Shown: positions 41,879-51,726 of the stretch, in pieces
How positions within the stretch are numbered: position 1 is the stretch's first letter
Layout of the letters: the number at the start of each line of letters is the position of its first letter
Assembly: GCF_005877005.1 (NCBI RefSeq)
Contig: NZ_SSNH01000005.1
Span: 124,001-188,000 of the forward strand
DNA: 64,000 nucleotides
Origin: Sinomonas susongensis
GTDB lineage: Bacteria; Actinomycetota; Actinomycetes; Actinomycetales; Micrococcaceae
Reading direction: 5' to 3'
Position numbers and translations under genes: made by a program
The notes under the pieces: model-generated
Seen by the model: the letters and a program-made list of their open reading frames with translations, nothing else
Told to the model about the DNA's origin: nothing
Databases searched by the model: none

Positions 41879-43054
41879 ATGGTCGACTTCCAGCTCGACG
41901 ACGAATACCGGGAGCTCAGCGACACCGTCCGCGAATTCGCGGACGAGGTGGTCGCGCCCGTCTCGCAGCGACATGACGAGGAGCACAGCTTCCCCTACGA
42001 GATCGTCGCCCAGATGGGAGAGCTCGGCCTGTTCGGCCTCCCGTTCCCCGAGCAGTACGGCGGCATGGGCGGCGACTACTTCGCCCTCGCCCTCGCGCTC
42101 GAGCAGCTGGGGCGCGTGGACCAGTCCATCGCCATCACGCTCGAGGCCGGTGTCTCCCTCGGGGCGATGCCCGTCTACCGCTTCGGGACCGAGAAGCAGA
42201 AGGAGACCTGGCTCCCGGAGCTCGCCGCAGGGCGTGCGCTCGCGGGTTTCGGGCTCACCGAACCTGAGGCCGGCTCGGATGCAGGAGGCACCAAGACCTC
42301 CGCTCGCCTCGAGGACGGCACGGACGGGCGTGAATGGGTGATCAACGGGGCAAAGGAATTCATCACGAACTCCGGCACCGACATCACCAGGTTCGTCACC
42401 GTGACCGCCGTGACCGGCACCGAGCAGCGCTCGGACGGGACGAGCCGCAAGGAGATCTCGACGATCATCGTGCCCTCCGGCACGCCAGGCTTCCGGGCGG
42501 AGAAGCCGTACAACAAGGTGGGCTGGAACGCCTCGGATACCCACCCGCTCTCCTTCAAGGACGTGCGGGTGCCGGAGGAGAACCTGCTCGGCTCCCGGGG
42601 CCGCGGGTACGCGAACTTCCTCTCGATCCTCGATGAAGGCCGCATCGCCATCGCCGCGCTGGCCACTGGCGCCGCTCAGGGCTGCGTCGACTTGTCCGTC
42701 AGGTATGCGAAGGAGCGGCACGCCTTCGGGACTGCCATCGGCAGGCACCAGGCGATCCAATTCAAGATCGCCCGCATGAAGGCCCGCGCCCACACCGCGC
42801 GGCTCGCGTACTACGATGCTGCCTCCCGCATGCTCGCAGGCCGGCCATTCAAGACCGAAGCCGCGATCGCCAAGATGGTGGCCGGAGAGGCCGCCATGGA
42901 CAATGCGCGCGATGCGACTCAGGTATTCGGCGGCTACGGCTTCATCAACGAGTTCACGGTGGCGCGCCACTACCGCGATTCGAAGATCCTCGAGGTCGGG
43001 GAGGGGACAACCGAGGTCCAGCTCATGCTGATCGCACGGGAGCTGGGGCTGTAG
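41879..43054 (+). CDS. fadE19: Acyl-CoA dehydrogenase (isovaleryl-CoA dehydrogenase role inferred)
   Basis: The 391-residue FAD enzyme has ALAGFGLTEPEAGSDAGG as flavin signature and VFGGYGFINEFTVARHYRDSKI near the end. E375 in VGEGTTEV is the catalytic base in the C-terminal position, unlike mammalian isovaleryl-CoA dehydrogenase, which uses an internal Glu. The position between carboxylase and CoA-transferase genes predicts that it produces the carboxylase substrate, 3-methylcrotonyl-CoA, from isovaleryl-CoA. This matches the place of FadE19 in M. tuberculosis. The ATG at 41879 follows CTGAGGAGC. Confidence 0.85.
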   Translation: MVDFQLDDEYRELSDTVREFADEVVAPVSQRHDEEHSFPYEIVAQMGELGLFGLPFPEQYGGMGGDYFALALALEQLGRVDQSIAITLEAGVSLGAMPVYRFGTEKQKETWLPELAAGRALAGFGLTEPEAGSDAGGTKTSARLEDGTDGREWVINGAKEFITNSGTDITRFVTVTAVTGTEQRSDGTSRKEISTIIVPSGTPGFRAEKPYNKVGWNASDTHPLSFKDVRVPEENLLGSRGRGYANFLSILDEGRIAIAALATGAAQGCVDLSVRYAKERHAFGTAIGRHQAIQFKIARMKARAHTARLAYYDAASRMLAGRPFKTEAAIAKMVAGEAAMDNARDATQVFGGYGFINEFTVARHYRDSKILEVGEGTTEVQLMLIARELGL

Positions 43055-43117
43055 CTTGGGTGCCAGAGGGGCAAGGCCGGCGTCAACGTCAGGAAGTCAG
43101 ATCCCGGAGGAGGGACT

Positions 43118-43894
43118 GTGATCGACAAAGTGGTGGCCACGGTCGAGGAGGCCGTGTCGGACATACCGGACGGGGCGTCCCTAGCAGTCGGGGGCTTCGG
43201 GCTGTGCGGGATCCCGGTCGGGCTCATCGACGCGCTGTTCCGCCAGGGCACGAAGGACCTCGAGACGATCAGCAACAACTGCGGCGTCGACGACTGGGGC
43301 CTCGGGGTCCTGCTCTCCGCGGGGAGGATTCGGCGCACGGTCAGCTCGTACGTTGGGGAGAACAAGGAGTTCGCGAGGCAGTTCCTCGCCGGTGAACTCG
43401 AGGTTGTCCTCACGCCCCAGGGGACGTTGGCGGAGAAGCTCCGGGCCGGGGGAGCAGGCATTCCCGCGTTCTATACGTCCGCAGGCGTCGGCACCCAGGT
43501 CGCCCAGGGCGGCCTTCCGCAGAAGTACGACGCCGAAGGGAACGTTGAGAAGGCCTCCTCGCCGAAGGAAGTGCGGACCTTCCACGGAGCTGAGTACGTG
43601 CTCGAGGAGTCGTTGACGCCCGACTTTGGCCTGGTCCACGCCCTCAAGGGGGACCGGCACGGCAACCTCGTGTTCCACGAGACGGCCATGAACTTCAATC
43701 CGCTCTGCGCGATGGCAGGCAAGGTCACGATTGCCGAGGTCGAAGAGCTTGTCGAGCCGGGAGAGCTCGACCCGGAACACATCCACACACCCGGAATCTT
43801 CGTCCAGCGGGTTGTGCACGTCCCCTCCGAGAGTCCTCTGGGGGAGAAGAGAATCGAGAAGAGGACCGTCTCGGCGAGAGGGGAGCAATCCTGA
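43118..43894 (+). CDS. scoA: 3-oxoacid CoA-transferase, subunit A
   Basis: Subunit A of succinyl-CoA:3-oxoacid CoA-transferase, 258 residues, activates acetoacetate to acetoacetyl-CoA. The glycine-rich CoA loop [13 protein letters not shown] (residues 24-36) and [13 protein letters not shown] are family signatures. GTG 43118 follows GGAGGAGGG. The stop overlaps the subunit B start (TGATG). Acetoacetate is the expected end product of the leucine pathway encoded upstream, so this step closes it. Confidence 0.93.
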   Translation: MIDKVVATVEEAVSDIPDGASLAVGGFGLCGIPVGLIDALFRQGTKDLETISNNCGVDDWGLGVLLSAGRIRRTVSSYVGENKEFARQFLAGELEVVLTPQGTLAEKLRAGGAGIPAFYTSAGVGTQVAQGGLPQKYDAEGNVEKASSPKEVRTFHGAEYVLEESLTPDFGLVHALKGDRHGNLVFHETAMNFNPLCAMAGKVTIAEVEELVEPGELDPEHIHTPGIFVQRVVHVPSESPLGEKRIEKRTVSARGEQS

Positions 43895-44556
43895 TGCCCT
43901 GGACACGGAACGAGTTGGCCGCCCGCGTGGCCCGCGAGCTCGAGAACGGTCAGTATGTGAATCTCGGAATCGGCATGCCGACCCTGATACCCAATTACAT
44001 CCCTGAGGGGATCGAGGTGGTGCTCCATTCGGAGAACGGAATCCTCGGTACCGGTCCGTACCCGACCGAGGATCAGATAGATCCCGACCTCATCAACGCC
44101 GGCAAGGAAACGGTGACCGTCAAGAAGGGGGCGGCGTTCTTCGATTCGGCGACGTCTTTCGGAATGGTCCGGGGCGGCCATGTCGACGTCGCTGTCCTTG
44201 GTGCGATGGAGGTCTCCCAGGCCGGCGATCTCGCGAATTGGATGATTCCGGGAAAGATGGTCAAGGGGATGGGCGGCGCTATGGACCTTGTCTTCGGTGC
44301 CAAGAAGCTCATCGTGATGATGGACCACACCGACAAGAGCGGAAAGCCGAAGCTGCTGCGTGAGTGCACGCTTCCCCTGACCGGCACCGGCTGCGTAGAC
44401 CGCATCATCACAGACCTAGGCGTGATGGACGTCGTGCGGAACGGGGAACGCTCAGTCCTGGTGCTCCGGGAGCTCGCGCCGGGGGTCACGGAGGATGAGG
44501 TCGCCGCCAAGACCGACGCCGAGCTCGACGTGGAGATCCGCGACAATGAACCCTGA
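43894..44556 (+). CDS. scoB: 3-oxoacid CoA-transferase, subunit B
   Basis: The 220-residue catalytic subunit carries the active-site glutamate E47 in [11 protein letters not shown], which forms the CoA thioester intermediate. [17 protein letters not shown] and [20 protein letters not shown] are further signatures. The gene is coupled to scoA by one base, and its last 11 bases overlap the MaoC gene. Confidence 0.94.
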   Translation: MPWTRNELAARVARELENGQYVNLGIGMPTLIPNYIPEGIEVVLHSENGILGTGPYPTEDQIDPDLINAGKETVTVKKGAAFFDSATSFGMVRGGHVDVAVLGAMEVSQAGDLANWMIPGKMVKGMGGAMDLVFGAKKLIVMMDHTDKSGKPKLLRECTLPLTGTGCVDRIITDLGVMDVVRNGERSVLVLRELAPGVTEDEVAAKTDAELDVEIRDNEP

Positions 44557-45076
44557 ACCGAATGGGAAGGCGCCGAATGGGGAGCCGCCGAACGGGGACG
44601 AGCCCCGCGTCGTCGAGCAGCGGGGCCTGTACTTCGACGAGATCGAAGAGGGGGTCGTCTACGCGCACCGCCCCGGCCGGACGATTACCGAAGCGGACAA
44701 TGTCTTCTTCACCACATTGACGATGAACAACCAAGCGCTCCACCTCGACGCCGCGTGGAGCGCTACCCAGCCCTTCGGTCAGCGTCTCGTCAACTCGATG
44801 TTCACGCTCGCGACGCTCGTCGGGCAGTCGGTCGCCCAGCTCACCCAAGGGACGATCGTTGCGCAGCTCGGCATTACCGACGTCTCGTTTCCGCAGCCGC
44901 TCTTTCACGGCGATACGCTCTACACGGAAACTGTCGTCGTCGAAAAGCGGCCATCGTCGTCCCGTCCCGGTCAGGGAATCGTGACGATGGAGCACACGGG
45001 CCGCAATCAGGACGGCGTCGTCGTAGCCCGTGCGAGGCGCACGTGCCTCATGTGGACCAAGGATGCCCATAGATGA
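44546..45076 (+). CDS. MaoC-family (R)-specific hydratase
   Basis: The 176-residue hot-dog-fold hydratase has the MaoC motif region [27 protein letters not shown], where Asp and His of the usual D-x4-H dyad appear as D57-type and H-x-D contacts, and [17 protein letters not shown] as the second conserved strand. An N-terminal low-complexity segment repeats P-N-G. Its M. tuberculosis counterpart Rv2499c sits beside CitE/Rv2498c and was reported, to my knowledge, as a 3-methylglutaconyl/itaconyl-CoA hydratase. The same role is inferred here. It overlaps scoB by 11 bases and the lyase gene by four. Confidence 0.8.
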   Translation: MNPEPNGKAPNGEPPNGDEPRVVEQRGLYFDEIEEGVVYAHRPGRTITEADNVFFTTLTMNNQALHLDAAWSATQPFGQRLVNSMFTLATLVGQSVAQLTQGTIVAQLGITDVSFPQPLFHGDTLYTETVVVEKRPSSSRPGQGIVTMEHTGRNQDGVVVARARRTCLMWTKDAHR

Positions 45077-45894
45077 CTTTCGCTGCACCATTCGCCATGG
45101 GACCCGCCCTCCTGTTCTGCCCGGCCGATCGGCCGGAGCGTTTTGCGAAGGCGGCCGGGCGCGCTGACGCCGTCATCCTCGATTTGGAAGACGCAGTCGC
45201 ACCGGAGGCGAAGAGGCGCGCCCGCGAGAACGTGGCCGCGACCCCGCTCGATCCTGCGCGGACCCTCGTGCGGCTCAACGCGGCGTCGACCGCCGATTTC
45301 GACGCCGACCTCGCGGCACTAAGAAGCACGCCGTATCGCACTGTCATGCTCGCCAAGGCAGAGAGCGCGGAGCAGATGCGGCGGCTCGCCGACTTCGAGG
45401 TCGTCGCCCTGTGCGAGACCGCGCTGGGCGTGCTCAATGCTCAGGCCATAGCTTCCGAGCCCAACGTTGTCGGCCTCATGTGGGGCGCGGAGGACCTCGT
45501 CGCGTCCCTGGGCGGCACGTCGAGCAGGGACGAGGACGGCGCGTACCGCGCGGTTGCACTCCATGCTCGGTCGACGGTCTTGCTCGCCGCGGGTGCGTTC
45601 GGGAAGGCGGCCATCGATGCTGTCTACACGGCTATCCCTGATGTTGCCGGGCTGAGTGCAGAGGCGGACGATGCTGCAGCCTCCGGCTTCGCAGCCAAGG
45701 CCTGCATCCATCCCAGCCAGGTGGCAGCTGTCCGTCAGGCCTATGCGCCGACGGACGCCGCTGTGGCCGCTGCACGTGACCTTCTCGCAGCTGCGGACGC
45801 CGCCGGCACCGGAGTCTTCCAATATCAGGGCCGGATGATCGACGGACCGATCCTGCGGCACGCGGAGTCAGTCCTGCGGCGCGCGACCATCTAG
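45073..45894 (+). CDS. citE: CitE-like beta-hydroxyacyl-CoA lyase (HpcH/HpaI family)
   Basis: The 273-residue TIM-barrel lyase has [22 protein letters not shown] at the N-terminus, [13 protein letters not shown] with metal-binding acids, and [14 protein letters not shown] carrying the second metal-site Glu-Asp. KACIHPSQV closes the barrel. Stand-alone CitE proteins cleave beta-hydroxyacyl-CoAs. In this context it would split HMG-CoA to acetyl-CoA and acetoacetate, in place of a classical HMG-CoA lyase, and could also act on citramalyl-CoA from itaconate, as reported for M. tuberculosis Rv2498c. It is the last gene of the cluster; ATG 45073 overlaps the hydratase stop. Confidence 0.82.
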   Translation: MTFAAPFAMGPALLFCPADRPERFAKAAGRADAVILDLEDAVAPEAKRRARENVAATPLDPARTLVRLNAASTADFDADLAALRSTPYRTVMLAKAESAEQMRRLADFEVVALCETALGVLNAQAIASEPNVVGLMWGAEDLVASLGGTSSRDEDGAYRAVALHARSTVLLAAGAFGKAAIDAVYTAIPDVAGLSAEADDAAASGFAAKACIHPSQVAAVRQAYAPTDAAVAAARDLLAAADAAGTGVFQYQGRMIDGPILRHAESVLRRATI

Positions 45895-45911
45895 CAGCGC
45901 GCGAGCATCTG
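45876..45911. repeat. 18-bp tandem duplication over the citE stop codon
   Basis: GCGGCGCGCGACCATCTA (45876-45893) is followed directly by GCAGCGCGCGAGCATCTG (45894-45911), three mismatches apart. The last codons and stop of citE lie in the first copy and its edge. Confidence 0.75.
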
Positions 45912-45983
45912 GCGGCGTCTGCCGAGGGGGCACCTCCGGCACCCGCCAGGGGCCAGCCCGGACGCTCCATCTGGCCGTGGGGT

Positions 45984-46850
45984 TCAGCAGCCTTGGCCGT
46001 GGGGGTCGGTGTTGCAGTCCTGGGCGTAGAGGCGGACCTCGGAGCGCCACACCGAGACCGGCCGGGGCGGGCTGGGGACCTCGGCGGTGCCCGGGATCGG
46101 CTGCCAGGGCCCGCCCTCGACGGAGAACTCCCCGGCGAACACGGTCACCAGCCCCACCAGGTACTCCCCGGTGGCCGTGTACCGGTGGCTCGTGGCCGTC
46201 CGCTCCCCCCACCGCTCCTGCGGGAGCGGCCCGCCCGGGGCCGCGCTGGCCAGGGACGCCCCGTCCCCGTAGTCGAAGCGGTGCTCCACCGGGCGCACCC
46301 GCACCAGCACCCCCCGGCCCAGGACCGTGGTGCGGAACGACTGCACCGCAGGGTCCGCGTAGACATTCGTCTCCGCGCCCCGGAGCGTGTGCCGCCCCGG
46401 CTGGAGCCCCAGCCCCGCCGCGGCGATCGGCAGCTCCCGCAGCTCCCGCTGCCCCAGCCCCACCACCGCGCCCCCGCCCGGACGCTCCGGGGCCTGCCCC
46501 GGGTACAGGCACCCGGCATCCAACCGCTCCGGCTCCGACCCGGGCCGCTGCCGGTACCAGTTCACCAGCATCCCACCCGGCCTCTCCCGGCACGCCCCCG
46601 CAGCAGCCGCACACGCAGGCGAATCACCGAAACCCTCCACCTCCGACAAACACGCATGCCCATACGAATAGCTGAAAGGATCGATTTGTCCGTTTGGCAA
46701 TGGGGGGAATTCGACTTTGACTGCCCCGCTCTCGGTCCCGTTGACCGAGATTGACCTGTCGTCAAAATAGACGTCGGCAGCTTCGGCTCGTGCCGGGGGC
46801 ACAGCGACGAGTGCAATGGCAATCAGAAGAGCGACCACTCGGCGCATCAC
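45984..46850 (-). CDS. Secreted PKD-like domain protein, uncharacterised
   Basis: The 288-residue protein has a signal peptide ([20 protein letters not shown], cleavage after A-E-A near residue 25). A Cys-containing N-terminal domain is followed by a region with HRFDYGDG and TATSHRYTATGEYLVGL, the pattern of a PKD-type beta-sandwich. Six or more Cys suggest extracellular disulfides. Its start overlaps the stop of the upstream lipoprotein gene by four bases, so the pair forms an operon. Base composition is uneven: the 5' third is markedly less GC-rich than the rest, with the change near 46600-46650. Function unknown. Confidence 0.7.
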   Translation of the reverse strand: MMRRVVALLIAIALVAVPPARAEAADVYFDDRSISVNGTESGAVKVEFPPLPNGQIDPFSYSYGHACLSEVEGFGDSPACAAAAGACRERPGGMLVNWYRQRPGSEPERLDAGCLYPGQAPERPGGGAVVGLGQRELRELPIAAAGLGLQPGRHTLRGAETNVYADPAVQSFRTTVLGRGVLVRVRPVEHRFDYGDGASLASAAPGGPLPQERWGERTATSHRYTATGEYLVGLVTVFAGEFSVEGGPWQPIPGTAEVPSPPRPVSVWRSEVRLYAQDCNTDPHGQGC

Positions 46851-47512
46851 GACGCCTGCCCCAGTTGTCGCATCGTCCAGCGCCCATCATGAAAGCTCGC
46901 GTACGCCGCTTTCGCATTTCCATTATTCCCACCTTGACGCGACCTCGTTACGCCACCGCGGGCGTCGAAGATGGTGGAGGCACCTTCGTCGAGAATGAAG
47001 TACCCAACCATCTGCCCGAGCGGATCGCGGCTCATGTCTGAATGAAAGTCGGAAGTCTTCCAGAGCGGACCTTGAGCCCATCCACCCGATCCGATGACGT
47101 CATCAATATCGCTGGTATAGGCGGAACACACCTTGCATTCTTCGGACGATATTGTCCTAAGCTCGGTGCTGGAGCCGGCCTCGAATGCGTACGTGGCAAC
47201 GTCGAACCAATACTGGGTGAACGCCTCGAACCCCTCCCTCGTGTCCTGCTTCGCCGCCTCGGGCAGCACCGGAGGCGGCACGTTGCGTGCAGGGCCCCGA
47301 GAACTCGCGGGAGTTGGCCTTGGGTCAGGTGAGGGAGGGGAAGTTGAGGGCGGAGCCCCGGAGTCCGTCATCGTGCCTGCGGGGGTGTCGCGAGGGGAAG
47401 CCGTCACCTGTGCGTCTGTGGACCCTCCACAGCCAGCGAGCATCACCGTGCCCAAGAACAGCACTGAGCACACAAGCACCCAAGAACAAGCAAACGATCG
47501 GCGCAGCGCCAT
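46847..47512 (-). CDS. DUF6318-like lipoprotein
   Basis: The 221-residue protein starts [20 protein letters not shown] and has a lipobox L-A-G-C with C28 as the lipidated residue. A Thr/Ser/Pro-rich tether (residues 30-75) follows, then a compact domain ([30 protein letters not shown]) of the kind found in DUF6318 actinobacterial lipoproteins. Two Cys in E-C-x-V-C may pair. The start at 47512 is preferred over one 19 codons upstream because it opens the signal sequence. Coupled to the following secreted protein. The coding sequence is less GC-rich than its surroundings. Role unknown. Confidence 0.7.
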   Translation of the reverse strand: MALRRSFACSWVLVCSVLFLGTVMLAGCGGSTDAQVTASPRDTPAGTMTDSGAPPSTSPPSPDPRPTPASSRGPARNVPPPVLPEAAKQDTREGFEAFTQYWFDVATYAFEAGSSTELRTISSEECKVCSAYTSDIDDVIGSGGWAQGPLWKTSDFHSDMSRDPLGQMVGYFILDEGASTIFDARGGVTRSRQGGNNGNAKAAYASFHDGRWTMRQLGQAS

Positions 47513-47656
47513 GACATCCCCCAAGTCAGTTGTGCCGAAGCCCACCAAGCAGCTGTCGCGAAACAACAAGTAGGCCCTGCAGTTTCCGCGACATTAGCAA
47601 CGGCGGCCGCCACTGAGCCGGACGGAAGAGCCGCCTCAGTGGGGTTTACTGGTGAC

Positions 47657-48862
47657 ATGCAGAACCCGGCTTCCGAGCAGCGCTCCGTGATCATCCTCGG
47701 CTCCACGGGCAGCATCGGCACCCAGGCGATCGACGTCGTCGACGGCGCCCCGGATCGCTTCCGCGTAACGGCCCTGAGCGCTGGCGGCGGCAACCTCGGC
47801 TTGCTTGCGCTGCAGGCGGTCCGCACCCGGGCCGAGGCCGTGGGAATCGCCGAGGGAAGCATTGACGAACTCCGCAGCCTGATTGCGGGCGCCGCCCAGT
47901 CGGAGGGCGTCGCGGACTATGTGCCGGAGCTCTTCGCAGGGTCTGAGGCCTCGACACGCATTGCTCAGTGGAGCGGGCCCGCGGGGCGTGCCGACGTCGT
48001 CCTCAATGGGATCACCGGAAGCATCGGCCTCGCGCCCACTCTCGCGGCGTTGGCCTCTGGCGCGACGCTCGCGCTTGCCAACAAGGAAAGCCTCATCGTG
48101 GGCGGCACCCTCGTGACGGGCGCGGCGAGCCCCGGACAGATCGTGCCCGTCGACTCGGAGCATTCAGCCATCGCGCAGTGCCTCCGCGCCGGCCGCCGGA
48201 GCGAGGTCGACCGCCTGGTTCTCACAGCATCTGGTGGGCCCTTCCGGGGCCGCAGCCGCGACGAGCTGAGGAACGTCACGCCAGCGGAAGCGCTCAACCA
48301 CCCGACGTGGAACATGGGCCGCGTGGTCACGACGAACTCGGCGACGCTCGTCAACAAGGGCCTTGAGCTCATCGAGGCCCACCTTCTGTTCGATGTCGCG
48401 CTCGAGGCGATCGACGTCGTCGTGCACCCGCAGTCGGTCGTGCATTCGATGGTCCAGTTCAATGACGGCTCGGTCATCGCCCAGGCATCGCCGCCAGACA
48501 TGAGGCTTCCCATAGCCCTCGGGCTCGGCTGGCCGGACCGAGTGCCGCACGCCGCGAGTCCCTGTGACTGGTCGCAGGCCGCAGCATGGACGTTCGAGCC
48601 GCTCGACGTGCGAGCGTTTCCCGCCGTGGAGCTCGCGCGCCAGGCGGCGCGGCAGGGGAGCACCTTCCCGGCCGTCTTCAACGCGGCCAACGAGGAAGCG
48701 GTCGAGGCATTCCACGCGGGGAGGATCGGCTTCCTCGATATCGTGGACACCATCGAATCGGTGCTCTCCGAGCACGAAGATTCCTCCGAATTGACTGTGG
48801 ATTCCGTGCTCGCAGCCGAGACGTGGGCACGGAAGCGCGCCCACGAGCGTTTGGCAAGCTGA
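47657..48862 (+). CDS. dxr: 1-deoxy-D-xylulose-5-phosphate reductoisomerase
   Basis: This NADPH enzyme makes 2-C-methyl-D-erythritol 4-phosphate in the MEP isoprenoid pathway. [17 protein letters not shown] is the NADPH loop, [10 protein letters not shown] and [12 protein letters not shown] carry the substrate and metal site, and [10 protein letters not shown] and HPTWNMG are the flexible-lid region. ATG 47657 gives 401 residues; a GTG at 47639 is an alternative. It heads the dxr-rseP-(YciI)-ispG group, so two MEP steps are encoded within 4 kb. Confidence 0.95.
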   Translation: MQNPASEQRSVIILGSTGSIGTQAIDVVDGAPDRFRVTALSAGGGNLGLLALQAVRTRAEAVGIAEGSIDELRSLIAGAAQSEGVADYVPELFAGSEASTRIAQWSGPAGRADVVLNGITGSIGLAPTLAALASGATLALANKESLIVGGTLVTGAASPGQIVPVDSEHSAIAQCLRAGRRSEVDRLVLTASGGPFRGRSRDELRNVTPAEALNHPTWNMGRVVTTNSATLVNKGLELIEAHLLFDVALEAIDVVVHPQSVVHSMVQFNDGSVIAQASPPDMRLPIALGLGWPDRVPHAASPCDWSQAAAWTFEPLDVRAFPAVELARQAARQGSTFPAVFNAANEEAVEAFHAGRIGFLDIVDTIESVLSEHEDSSELTVDSVLAAETWARKRAHERLAS

Positions 48863-48886
48863 GCCAGCCGCCAGAACAGGACTCTT

Positions 48887-50221
48887 GTGAACCCCACCGT
48901 GCTTTTCATCCTCGGCGTCCTCTTCGTCGCCCTCGGGATCGCCGTCTCCATCGCGCTCCACGAAGTCGGTCACCTGCTGCCCGCCAAGCTCTTCAACGTG
49001 CGCGTGACCCGCTACATGATCGGCTTCGGGCCTACCGTCTGGTCCAAGCGCAAGGGAGAGACGGAGTACGGCGTCAAGGCGCTGCCGCTCGGCGGCTACG
49101 TCCAGATGGTCGGAATGTACCCGCCGAACCAGCGCGACGGTTCCGTCCGGCAGTCCAGCACCGGCATGTTCCAAGGGCTCGCTGAGGCCGCGAGGGACCA
49201 GGCCCACGAAGAGGTGCGGCCCGAAGACCACGGGCGCCTCTTCTACCAGCTGCCGGTGTGGAAGAAGATCATCATCATGCTCGGCGGCCCCGCCATGAAC
49301 ATCCTCCTGGGGATCCTGTTCACGGCGATCGTGCTCATGGGCTTCGGGATCGCCCAGCCGACGAATCAGATCGCATCCGTAGCGGCGTGCATGGTCCCGG
49401 CCAACCAGCAGCAGGCACCAACGGACACGTCGACCTGCACGAAGACCCCGGCTGCGGCCGCGGGACTCCAGCCCGGCGACACCGTAGTGGTCTTCGACGG
49501 CAAGCAGGTCACAGGCTGGGACCAGCTGAGCTCGTGGATTCGCGCGTCGGCAGGCAAGACGGTGAGCATCACCGTTCAGCGGGGCGGCAGGAATGTCGAC
49601 CTGAAGATCACCCCGGTGCTCAACTCGGTGACCGTATACGGGGCGAACGGACAGCCCGTCAAGAAGGCGGACGGCAGCTATCAGACCGCTGAAACGGGCT
49701 TCGTCGGCATCGGCGCCCGCCAGGCGCTCACCCCCCAGCCGGCGACGTCGGTGCTCCCCGCCGTCGGCCAGAACATCGCCCAGGTGGCGGGCGTCGTGTT
49801 CAACCTGCCGGCGCGCGTCGTCGGAGTTGCCCAGGCGGCATTCGGCAGCGCGCCGCGCGACCCGAACGGGCCCATGAGCGTCGTCGGCGTCGGACGCGTG
49901 GCTGGCGAGGTCGCAGCGCTCGAAGACGTGCCACTCTCGGCGCGCATCGCCACGCTGTTCGGCCTGCTCGCGGGCGTCAACCTCGCGCTCGCGGTCTTCA
50001 ATCTCGTGCCGCTCCTCCCGCTCGACGGCGGTCACGTCGCGGGCGCGCTGTACGAAGGTGTCCGGCGCCGACTGGCTTCGTGGCGCAGGCGTCCGGATCC
50101 CGGACCCTTCGATATCGCCAAGCTCCTCCCGCTCACCTACGCGGTGGCGAGCCTGCTTATCGCCATGAGCGTGCTGCTCATCTACGCCGATATCGTCAAG
50201 CCCGTGAACCTTTTCGGGTGA
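48887..50221 (+). CDS. rseP: Site-2-type intramembrane metalloprotease
   Basis: The 444-residue RseP/S2P protease cleaves anti-sigma factors and other membrane proteins. The zinc motif HEVGH is at residues 25-29 in the first helix, and LLPLDGGHV in a late helix supplies the third ligand Asp. A PDZ domain lies between (VAACMV to VTVYGANGQ, about 165-260), including AAAGLQPGDTVVVFDG. GTG 48887 follows AACAGGA. The position between dxr and ispG is the standard actinobacterial arrangement. Confidence 0.93.
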   Translation: MNPTVLFILGVLFVALGIAVSIALHEVGHLLPAKLFNVRVTRYMIGFGPTVWSKRKGETEYGVKALPLGGYVQMVGMYPPNQRDGSVRQSSTGMFQGLAEAARDQAHEEVRPEDHGRLFYQLPVWKKIIIMLGGPAMNILLGILFTAIVLMGFGIAQPTNQIASVAACMVPANQQQAPTDTSTCTKTPAAAAGLQPGDTVVVFDGKQVTGWDQLSSWIRASAGKTVSITVQRGGRNVDLKITPVLNSVTVYGANGQPVKKADGSYQTAETGFVGIGARQALTPQPATSVLPAVGQNIAQVAGVVFNLPARVVGVAQAAFGSAPRDPNGPMSVVGVGRVAGEVAALEDVPLSARIATLFGLLAGVNLALAVFNLVPLLPLDGGHVAGALYEGVRRRLASWRRRPDPGPFDIAKLLPLTYAVASLLIAMSVLLIYADIVKPVNLFG

Positions 50222-50242
50222 GCGGAGGGATAGGCTGGACCC

Positions 50243-50533
50243 ATGACCGTCTTCGCTGTTGAGTACCGTTACGATGCCTCCACTGCCGCCCGCCGGGACG
50301 AAGTCCGCCCGGACCACCGCGGGTGGCTGTCGGAGATCGCCGAGGCCGGGCAGCTCCTCGTGAGCGGTCCGTACGAGGACGGCACGGGCGCACTCCTGCT
50401 CATGAAGGCGGACGACGCCGAGGCGCTCCAGTCGCTGCTTGCCCAGGATCCCTTCGCTGTCGAAGGCCTCATCGCGGACTCCTCCGCGGCCGCGTGGACT
50501 CCGGTCAGCGGCACCCTCGCCTCCCAGTTCTGA
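50243..50533 (+). CDS. YciI-family protein
   Basis: The 96-residue protein matches the small YciI/DGPF ferredoxin-like fold. [26 protein letters not shown] holds the conserved His-type active position (D-H-R), [17 protein letters not shown] the second strand, and [16 protein letters not shown] the last. YciI-like proteins have unclear, possibly dehalogenase- or oxygenase-like functions. It lies between rseP (21-base gap) and ispG (26-base gap) and is probably part of that transcript. Confidence 0.82.
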   Translation: MTVFAVEYRYDASTAARRDEVRPDHRGWLSEIAEAGQLLVSGPYEDGTGALLLMKADDAEALQSLLAQDPFAVEGLIADSSAAAWTPVSGTLASQF

Positions 50534-50559
50534 AAAACACCCCGCAACAAGGAGTTCTC

Positions 50560-51726
50560 GTGACTTCGGTCAGCCTCGGAATGCCAGCAGCCCCGCCGCC
50601 CGTCCTCGCACCGCGGCGCACGACGCGGCAGATCCACGTCGGCTCGGTGGGCGTCGGCTCCGAGTACCCGATCAGCGTCCAGTCAATGACCACGACGCCG
50701 ACCACGGACATCAATGCGACCCTCCAGCAGATCGCCGAGCTCACCGCGGCGGGGTGCGACATCGTGCGCGTCGCGTGCCCTTCGGCGGACGACGCCGAGG
50801 CGCTCCCGATCATCGCGAAGAAGTCGCAGATCCCGGTCATCGCAGACATCCACTTCCAGCCGAAATACGTGTTCGCGGCGATCGAGGCGGGCTGCGCCGC
50901 TGTCCGTGTGAACCCGGGCAACATCCGCAAGTTCGACGATCAGGTCAAAGAGATCGCGCAGGCCGCGAAGGACCACGGAACCTCGATCCGCATCGGCGTC
51001 AACGCCGGTTCGCTCGACGCGCGGCTGCTGAAGAAATACGGGAAGGCCACGCCCGAGGCACTCGTCGAGAGTGCGATCTGGGAAGCGAGCCTGTTCGAGG
51101 AGCACGACTTCCACGACTTCAAGATCTCGGTCAAGCACAACGACCCCGTCGTCATGGTGAGGGCCTACGAGCTGCTCGCTGAACAGGGCGACTGGCCGCT
51201 GCACCTCGGCGTCACGGAGGCCGGCCCCGCCTTCCAGGGCACGATCAAGTCCGCGACGGCCTTCGGCGCCCTCCTCTCGCGGGGCATCGGCGACACCATC
51301 CGCGTCTCCCTCTCGGCGCCGCCCGTCGAAGAGGTCAAGGTCGGGATCCAGATCCTCCAGTCGCTCAACCTCCGCCCGCGGCGGCTCGAGATCGTCTCGT
51401 GCCCGTCCTGCGGCCGCGCACAGGTCGACGTCTACAAGCTCGCCGAAGAGGTCACGGCGGGCCTCGAGGGCATGACGTTCCCGCTCCGGGTGGCCGTCAT
51501 GGGCTGTGTCGTCAACGGTCCGGGAGAGGCCCGCGAGGCGGATCTCGGCGTGGCCTCGGGGAACGGGAAGGGCCAGATCTTCGTCAAGGGCGAGGTCATC
51601 AAGACGGTGTCCGAGAGCGAGATCGTCGAGACGCTGATCGAAGAGGCGATGAAGATCGCCGAGGAGATGGGGGAGGCCGATGGCGAAGATGCTTCAGCGG
51701 GCGGCCCCGTGGTCACCGTCTCGTAG
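50560..51726 (+). CDS. ispG: 4-hydroxy-3-methylbut-2-en-1-yl diphosphate synthase
   Basis: IspG/GcpE is the [4Fe-4S] enzyme of the penultimate MEP step. The 388-residue product has the TIM-barrel start [37 protein letters not shown] and the cluster ligands C281 and C284 (SCPSCGRAQ) and C316 ([10 protein letters not shown]). GTG 50560 follows AAGGAG. The 3' end overlaps the next GNAT gene by 47 bases. Confidence 0.96.
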   Translation: MTSVSLGMPAAPPPVLAPRRTTRQIHVGSVGVGSEYPISVQSMTTTPTTDINATLQQIAELTAAGCDIVRVACPSADDAEALPIIAKKSQIPVIADIHFQPKYVFAAIEAGCAAVRVNPGNIRKFDDQVKEIAQAAKDHGTSIRIGVNAGSLDARLLKKYGKATPEALVESAIWEASLFEEHDFHDFKISVKHNDPVVMVRAYELLAEQGDWPLHLGVTEAGPAFQGTIKSATAFGALLSRGIGDTIRVSLSAPPVEEVKVGIQILQSLNLRPRRLEIVSCPSCGRAQVDVYKLAEEVTAGLEGMTFPLRVAVMGCVVNGPGEAREADLGVASGNGKGQIFVKGEVIKTVSESEIVETLIEEAMKIAEEMGEADGEDASAGGPVVTVS

